The translations under genes were made by a program, and so were the position numbers. 64,000 bases of DNA from Sipunculus nudus (taxonomy: Eukaryota > Annelida > Sipuncula > Golfingiida > Sipunculidae). The notes beneath the pieces are model-generated. The model had not been told where the DNA came from. It saw nothing but the letters and a program-made list of their open reading frames with translations, and searched no databases. Below, piece after piece: positions 57,200 to 64,000 of this stretch. How positions within the stretch are numbered: the first letter of the stretch is position 1; every line of letters begins with the position of its first letter. Where the stretch lies: positions 70,342,929 through 70,406,928 of the forward strand of contig CM049312.1 in assembly GCA_026874595.1 (NCBI GenBank), written 5' to 3'.

Positions 57200-57430
57200 G
57201 TGTTTAATTGGCCCACTACTGGGTCACACCACCAAAGAACCACCTAAAGGTGCACTGTTTGCGAGTTAAACCCGGCTAAGGGGGAAGGCCTTCCAAATGA
57301 GTCTGCAAAGCGCTCACCCTGATGGAGGGCTGTCAATGAAAAATCTCACGGCAAGACTGAGATTTGAATTTACAATCTCTCGGCTTTGCGTCTGGTGCTC
57401 TACCTCTGAGCCACAGAAGCTGGTGCATCA
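57200..57430 (-). mobile_element. tRNA-derived SINE
   Basis: On the minus strand, 'gtggctcagaggtagagc' (about 57,415-57,398) is a pol III A box. 'aaattcaaatctc' about 45 nt further on matches a B box (GGTTCAAATCC type). The body continues about 150 bp without coding potential. The 3' limit is not defined. Confidence 0.65.
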
Positions 57431-58227
57431 CACTAGTGTACAGCTTATTGATTTCTCAATAGTTATTTACTCTGCACTTCAGACTCCGCCAACAAGTTCT
57501 ACATGTTTTACAATTTTGGGTCTGAATACAGAATACCTCAAGCACCTATACCAGCAAACTGAAGTGGCAGACCCTGTCTATTGCAAGACATGTATGTACT
57601 TTGTAACACATACCTTCACTAATAAGTGTATATTTGTCCATTCCCTCCCATTTCTCAATGATTTGTATCCTGTAATCCTCCCGCACCCTGTTTGTTAAAC
57701 CAACACCGCTATGTCACCAAAGGATTGCCCCAGTTTGCCATTACATCATCAGGAAACACCTTTTCACACAATCTCACACATTAACAATCTCGCTACACTT
57801 CAGGTTGTACCACAGCCATTTTGCTCCGATCTTTTCTTTATACAGCTACTGGTATATTCATCCCACAAGGAGGGTTTCATGGGTGTCCTCCAATTTTTCC
57901 ACATTAATTATAATTTCATTATTATGTCTCTACCTCTCAAAAGGGGGGTTTTGGGGGGTCTCCCCCAACTCTTCTACATTAATCATCATTCCTTTACTCT
58001 GTCATATTATTACCTTGTATTACTACTACACATTTTCATCTCCAACACCTACTGATTAGATGATTTGGTTTCAGGACGATTTCGCCAACTGTAAATGACG
58101 TCATCACAATTGGGGATTCCCCCTCTACATGACAACAAGACGAACTCATGTGACCATGATAATTCAACTATGAAGATCTTTTGTCTAAACTTAAATACTC
58201 CCATTTTCTAAAAGCTTTCAAAAAGTC
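57431..58227. other. No gene seen; weak ~80-bp duplication
   Basis: 'tctccaatttttccacatta'-like and 'cccaactcttctacattaat' segments near 57,890 and 57,965 suggest one diverged tandem duplication. Open frames across it have no domain. Confidence 0.4.
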
Positions 58228-58292
58228 TTAATGGCTCAGTGGTAGTGTTTAGGACTACTCTGCAGATGGTCCCTGGTTCCAGTCTCAGTCAT
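58228..58292 (+). mobile_element. tRNA-Cys-like SINE head or tRNA pseudogene
   Basis: 'tggctcagtggtagtg' is a near-consensus A box and 'ggttccagtctc' a B box. Between them 'ctctgcaga' resembles the anticodon arm of tRNA-Cys(GCA). Acceptor arms do not pair well, so it is not called as a functional tRNA. Confidence 0.55.
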
Positions 58293-61200
58293 GTGTTCAT
58301 TGAATGTCATGTATAATAATCACATATATCTCAATCTCTTCCAGAATCAGCATGACTGGACGTCAGATATGTACCAGACATGCATGACAGTAAGATACTT
58401 AGAAGTTAACAGTCACATGACAAGAATACTACAATTTAAAGTGAACCCCCAAAAGACTACACCCCATTTTTCCTCTCTATCCCCCTCTTAAGAATGCCTG
58501 AGGTATTCTATATTCACTCCTGATTTTGTTTCTTATTTGTCTTACCTGTAATGTCTAACACTGGTGACAACAGTTTTTAATTACTCTAATATGTTTGGAT
58601 CCTATGTCTTTGTAGTTCTAGTTTTTCTTTCAGACAGAGTTCACTTATTCTGACATCATAGTCCAGCCATCCAAATTGTTTCGATAAAATCAGCTAGTGG
58701 TCAGATAAATTCATTCAGTTGCTAACCAGTGTGTATGGTCCTGTGCAATTGTCAAAGCTTTACCTGTGCACTAAGCCAAGACATGACAACCCTTAGTCTG
58801 GGCATATGGAGACACAGACTCTAGACTGGCCCTACTGATGAGGTGCTAACCATCAACTGATAAGGACAAAGCCAGGAAACAAGTGTTGTCAAAACATTTC
58901 CCACCCTATTTAAGTTACTGTAAGCTTATTCCCACGCCTAATATATAAACCTTTAAAATTATGAAAAAAAACTTATTGACAAAATTTAACTATTTGCAGA
59001 AAAATATACATTTTATTTTTCTTTAAAAATCTGGCCATAAATTTGAATGTACCTGATAATTTAAAACTATATAGGCTGTAAAGATGAACCTATAATAACT
59101 CAATATTATAGAGAGTATAAATAAACTTAGTCCGCCATGTACGGACTCCATTTATGTGATATGGAGTCCGACCGTCTGGCAGTGAGAGTTCACCCTGCGG
59201 TACATGGAGGGACCTGTAACATGAAATACCACTGCTTGTTGTGCGATAGAGAAGCAATCTTGTATTTATATATAGAAATAATCTTATTATGTATCAAATT
59301 AAATCGATATATCACCTTTATGTGCGCCTGTAAATGTTTTTTATCCTTTGAACTGCCGGGGTTCAGTTGTTGCATGAGCAACAGGACACCGCCGGAAACG
59401 GAATCCCATGCAAATTAGGTGGGAAATCTATGCAAAAGAGGAATTCAGCGGGGCTTTTCCCAGGAATGCCAGTTCCATGCACTAGGATAGACCATATTTT
59501 CATAAGCATCCTTCCAATCATACATCACGTGTTGTCAATAATGCTAATTTCCTATTGGCTGTTCCAACTTGAAGGCGCCAGCGGCCTGACGGAGATGAAG
59601 TAATATATCTAACTGCATTCAGAGTAAGTGCCCATACTTTATTATATACTGATCATTCAGCAAAAGTTTTGGTCCCAACGGAGTCCAAGCATCTGTAACA
59701 ATTATATGTTGGGTTTAACTGGTGTCCTCACGTTACAAAAGGCATATATATATATATATATCTTAGGGTTTGTACAGATCCGTACAACCTTGGATATATA
59801 TATACTCTCCCCGCCAGAGGCTGCAGCGCTTGATTAGTGTTTACTATATGTCAGCGCTGCAAGACTGCAGCAAAAATCTAATACTTATAAAAGGAATTCG
59901 GTTTACGTCTGTTCGCAATGTTCTCTAAAACCGCGTGATGTACAATACTGTGCCATACATCATTTTGAAGGTTATTATCCCCGCAGTGACATAGGCGATA
60001 TGAAAATAAATAATTTTAATGTACATATAATTTTGAGTGATTTTTCCGTTTTTTCTGATTTGCACGGAGGTTAGACCGAGCACAGCCGAACTGCCTTCAG
60101 CAATGACCATCGTGCATCGTGGTCACTCAACCTCAAACACTACTATTGTTCACTTGAATAACACTTTCTTTCAGTGAGGGATTTGAGCTATTCAGGGCTT
60201 ACATTTGAACGAGGCTTTCACCCACGTGCGTGTTCAGTAAAAGAGAAAAACACATTCTCTTTTTATAAAATGGAGAGTTCAACCCAGGAGGATTAATGAC
60301 AAAACCTAATTTAAATTCCCCACTCCAGGAACAGTGTTGGGGTGGGGTGGAGTGGTGTCGGGGGTTCCAGGCCTTAAAATTTGTCTGATACAATGAAAAA
60401 AAAGGTTGTGGTGGCTGAAAATTGGATATACAGACCCTCTACATGAAGTCCCGTTGGGTCAGCTTCTGCTACTTATGAGGTATGCATATTTCTGTTTCTT
60501 TCTTCAGGAACAGTTTCCTTGCAACGTACACTTAATAAATCTTTCATGTGTTCCTCACATCAACCTAATCTTTATATGTCCAACGATAGAAGCCAGTCAA
60601 ATATCATGGAAAACCTGAATGCCCCCTCGTCTCATTCCGGTTCGCAATGTAAACATCACTGACCAGGTCTTCAAGGTAAACATTACGGGGTATGAATTTC
60701 TTGCCACGAGGACAGTCCCACAAAATAAAAATATTTATACAGTTTCCCACTGAAAAACCTATATTTTCTGTTAACTTTTAGAATAAAAAATGAGCCAACA
60801 TTCCACATATCAGTTCCCAACCTCGGTAATAAGCCTGGTAATGTGGTATACCGGGTTTATAAGCTAGTAAACTATAATGCACATTCGCAAAAATTCTTTT
60901 AACAAGAAAAACTTCTTATACTTCCCAGAATACTTATACACTGCACCAGCCTTTATTATGAGAGGGAGTGGAAATAAGCATCCCTTAAGGCCTGCCTTAA
61001 CTTTAAGCCCCTGTTGTGTTGAATTGACCTAGTTTGATAGCTGCATTGTAAACTGGTATATCTTGTAAACAACAGCAAGCAGCAGGTATATCGAGTAATA
61101 AATTGCCTGTTCGTTCAATGTTTTGCATGTTGTACCTGTGTCAAACACCTGCACTTGATAAATGGCTGAATATATATCAGATGTTTAGGTCCGGTGACTT

Positions 61201-61544
61201 ACAGTGGCCGGCAATGTGAGCGATAATAGAGGTTTTCCATGGTATGGACCGAAAATGGATGTCTATGGTCGGATGACGGTTGTTAAATGGGATGCCATCT
61301 CAACCTGGAAACTAGGGCAAGATCTATTGAAGCAAATGATACACCCCTGCGACTTTTCATGCACACGGTCTGGCGATCTCCTATGCAGGGTCAAGCTCTA
61401 TTGTTTCATATGAACAGACCTTGGGATTATAAACGATTTAAGCGTGTTTGACATGAATGAACCGACCCATTTGCATTGTGTATTGTTACTGTGAACAAGA
61501 TGTGACCCGGCCTCAATCCTTTGACCCTCAATTGTTATGACGGC
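58293..61544. other. No gene recognised; one strong hairpin
   Basis: About 3.2 kb without matches to the window's repeat families and with only short frames. A perfect 10-bp stem (CGGACTCCAT, 9-nt loop, ATGGAGTCCG) lies at 59,142-59,170. A short AT tract lies at about 59,745. This is the largest apparently single-copy stretch and could hold non-coding exons or regulatory DNA, but nothing supports a specific call. Confidence 0.45.
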
Positions 61545-61705
61545 AGGACTGGGGTCAGGTATACTTGTACCTGTACCTATACATAGGTACACCATTCAGA
61601 GTACCTGTACCTGTACCTGGCTGTCAGGAGTAGGAAATATACCTTGTACCGGCCTGTACCTGGAGCTAAATTTAAGTACCTGTACCAAGTACAAGGTACT
61701 CTAGG
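61545..61705 (+). repeat. Cluster of GTACCT/TACCTG words
   Basis: GTACCT or TACCTG occurs about a dozen times in 160 bp, partly as a hexamer tandem ('gtacctgtacctgtacctgg') and partly inverted ('ataggtacac', 'caaggtac'). Confidence 0.75.
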
Positions 61706-62316
61706 ACTCTATATAGGCCTATGTTCATGTGTGATACTGAAAATGGACACCAGGCTTTGGTTAATTGCATGTACAAAGCTGTCAACCCCGTAATTAAGCT
61801 AGGACAGTTACTTAATTATTTCAGGCAGGGGTATATACATACACGTGTACGTGTATAAAATTTAATCTTGTGCAAAACTAATTTCCAAGCGGGTCTATAT
61901 TTAAAAGTAAAATTTGAAGTCTATATGTTCATGGGAATAATTATCCATGAGATTCTCAAGGACTATTAATAACATATGTCAAAGATTATTTAAAAAATTA
62001 TTATTTATAAATACCTATGCCACATGAGTAAATTTTTAAAACTATCATTTCACGTTTCAAGAAATCGAGGTACTCATAATCACTTTTATTAAAAACTAAA
62101 CATAATTTAATTCAACTTTTTTTTGTAAATGAATTCAATTAACTGTGCGCTTGCCGTCTGATTTGACTTCCGTTGTCGGACTTTTGACATTTAAGTTTAT
62201 TCACGATTTAAGCGTTAATGTATACGAACACTCTTATTTTGGACAATACAATGGAAAATTTATTTAACTATTCACAAGTTCAGACAACAAATAGCCTGCA
62301 GTATAAAACTGAAGGC
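61706..62316. other. No feature recognised
   Basis: AT-rich sequence preceding the hAT-like element. No gene seen. Confidence 0.4.
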
Positions 62317-62324
62317 TGATCATC

Positions 62325-62798
62325 CAGGGGCGTCAATATAGGGGGGATGGGGGTATATATCCCCCCCCTCACTTTTTTGCAAGGGGGATGGTCAATGTAA
62401 TCACCCCCCCCAACTATTCAGAATATAATATATATATATTCAAATGAAATATATAAATAAATTGAATTATAGACTTTGGTTCCATTAATGTTTTTTCTAT
62501 GAAATATTTATATCTAAATGATTTAGAATTAACATATACCTTATTTTTTAAAAAATTATGCTTAATTGATACATATTAGATATAAGTTGCACAGAAAATA
62601 AAAGGTATATATATTTATATATTATAAATATTTATTATATATATATATATGTGTGTGTGTGTATGTGTGTGTGTGTAAGCATGTCTGTTTTATCCCAATT
62701 TTGACTACCCTCCACGGCTGTCATCCCCCCCCCCCGGCGAGTCATCTCCCCAATCTGCGAGTCATCCCCCCACACTTGAAGATAAATTGACGCCACTA
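62325..62798. mobile_element. hAT-like MITE with 8-bp target duplication
   Basis: Ends CAGGGGCGTCAAT and, inverted, TAGTGGCGTCAAT. CAGNGGCGTC is a common hAT terminus. The flanks are TGATCATC (62,317-62,324) and TGATCACC (62,799-62,806), an 8-bp duplication with one mismatch, the length expected for hAT. The 474-bp body has C/G runs near each end and a TA/TG microsatellite, and no transposase. Confidence 0.85.
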
Positions 62799-62806
62799 TG
62801 ATCACC

Positions 62807-63031
62807 TCATATATAAAAGTATATCAAGCAAATATCGCGTATTGGTAATATATTATTACAACTTGTCATTGAAATATGTATATATATTCTTTAATTAAAT
62901 TTCTTGTGTGGTTTTAACGCGGTCTCCATTATTTAAACGCTAATATATATTTAGACTTATCGAATTTAAATAAGGTTCGGGACTTACTGAAGAATAATGC
63001 TCTCGTATGAAATGCGCCATGATCATAATAA

Positions 63032-63081
<50 letters not shown>

Positions 63082-64000
63082 TGCCTATTCTAATTCTTAA
63101 ACTAGTCTGTCTTACATATTGGCGCTACGAAGAACTCGCCCCTTGACATTTTAAATTCTCTTGCAAAACCCATGCCCGGTGTTTACCGCACCGCAGGTTC
63201 ATGTGTGTGTTATCTTCCAAATTGCTGTGTCATAACACGAAGGAACCCCCATAGACGCAGTCGTGTGCGAATGATACACGTATAATTGTTATTTGTTTTC
63301 ACAAAATATTGTAAGTTATCTAGCTATATGCGGAACAAAGGATATTTACAGTTTAAAGAAATATATAGAATAAAAACGAGACGAATACTTTAACAAAAAA
63401 AAGAATAAACATCTCCACTAACATATGTATTTCCTCACGCTTTTAGTTCATTTTATTAAGAAAAATAAAAGATTCTCAGCAATTGGAATTGTATTGTTGT
63501 TGTTGTTAAATAATAATAATAAAAAAAAAAACAGGTTCCCATGCAGCAACACCATCCCGGCACACAAGCATTCTCTGTGAGTAAAACAGTCCTTTTTACC
63601 ATAAAAAAGACTACTTGACCAGGAGAAGACGGAGAAGGACCAAAAAAGAAAAATATTGAAAATAAACGGCGGTTGGATGCTTGAAAAATATTGATTTGTG
63701 AAGTTGCTCGCTAGGTGAGCGATTTTCATGAGCTACTGATCCAGCGCGCTGTGCCCTGTCGTCTAGCCCAAAGATTAGTCTATAGGCCTACACATGTTGC
63801 TAACGTTCATAAAGGGAAGGGGAAGTACTGCAAATTTGTAACCTGTACTTAAGTAAAATCTTTTGATCATATCGGTTTAAAAGAAGCATCAAATTGAAAC
63901 ATATATTTTTTTAGACTAATATTAGCGTGTTCATTAGTCTTGCCCAAATACACCTATGCATTCCAAAACATTCACTGTTTTTATGTTGAAATTTATACAT
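62807..64000. other. No gene seen; (AT)n microsatellite
   Basis: An AT repeat at about 63,034-63,076 in AT-rich sequence. The 93-codon minus-strand frame at 63,729-63,448 is hydrophobic and low-complexity and is not convincing. Confidence 0.5.

Noticed and set aside
58228-58292. Functional tRNA-Cys gene
   Set aside because: A and B boxes are good, but acceptor and D-arm pairing is poor and no clean discriminator end is seen. A SINE head or pseudogene is more likely.
63448-63729. Small hydrophobic membrane protein on the minus strand
   Set aside because: Low-complexity Phe/Leu/Asn runs from A/T-rich sequence, with no signal or homologous domain recognised.

Overview
This window looks like AT-rich, intron-scale or intergenic DNA from an invertebrate animal, most likely a mollusc or other lophotrochozoan. 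That assignment rests on three things: a C2H2 zinc-finger gene, LINE-1/Tx1-type retrotransposon remains, and many AACAAG-plus-palindrome elements with internal tandem cores. The last resemble the bivalve 'pearl' elements, now usually grouped with Helitron-like/HINE elements. No prokaryotic gene organisation, rRNA, CRISPR array or long multi-domain host gene is visible. The only convincing protein-coding locus is the zinc-finger gene at about 34.0-36.3 kb on the minus strand. It is broken by at least two frameshifts and trails off into decayed fingers.

Layout. 0-3.8 kb: end of a Harbinger-like element, a 145-bp tandem repeat, and an AACAAGGCC element carrying a GGTGGCGCCACC array. 5.1-6.4 kb: an inverted copy of that array element. 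7.1-8.4 and 12.6-14.1 kb: two inverted copies of one TIR/TA transposon. 8.9-10.7, 15.2-17.7, 24.7-25.7, 36.5-38.4 and 47.4-49.5 kb: elements with palindromic 5' ends and 3' hairpins; in most the 5' end reads AACAAG or a close variant. 17.7-20.1, 48.4-49.5 and 54.8-55.9 kb: about 145-bp tandem arrays rich in TGACCT half-sites. 20.9-23.0 and 31.2-32.7 kb: foldback structures, the second very well preserved. 26.0-30.0 kb: a LINE 5' half between two copies of the GGCGCC array. 34.0-36.3 kb: zinc-finger gene. 39.3-41.2 kb: 5'-truncated LINE. 41.5-43.4 kb: element with matching 11-bp ends and a 180-bp tandem core. 44.9-46.9 kb: 2.0-kb TIR transposon in a recognisable pre-insertion sequence. 50.5-51.9 kb: one Helitron-like element nested in another. 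57-58.3 kb: two tRNA-like SINE heads. 62.3-62.8 kb: hAT-like MITE. The remainder, especially 58.3-61.5 kb, has no feature I can name.

The most interesting pattern is shared by repeat families that differ in their ends. A 12-bp perfect palindrome (GGTGGCGCCACC) is followed about 86 bp later by a GAGATAT-like motif. In the tandem families the palindrome recurs with alternating 129- and 149-bp spacing. A second pattern is that another repeat family disperses tandem nuclear-receptor-type half-sites (TGACCTTTGACCT). Both are read directly from sequence; any function is inference. All alignments were done by eye, so repeat boundaries are approximate except where terminal repeats and target sites define them.
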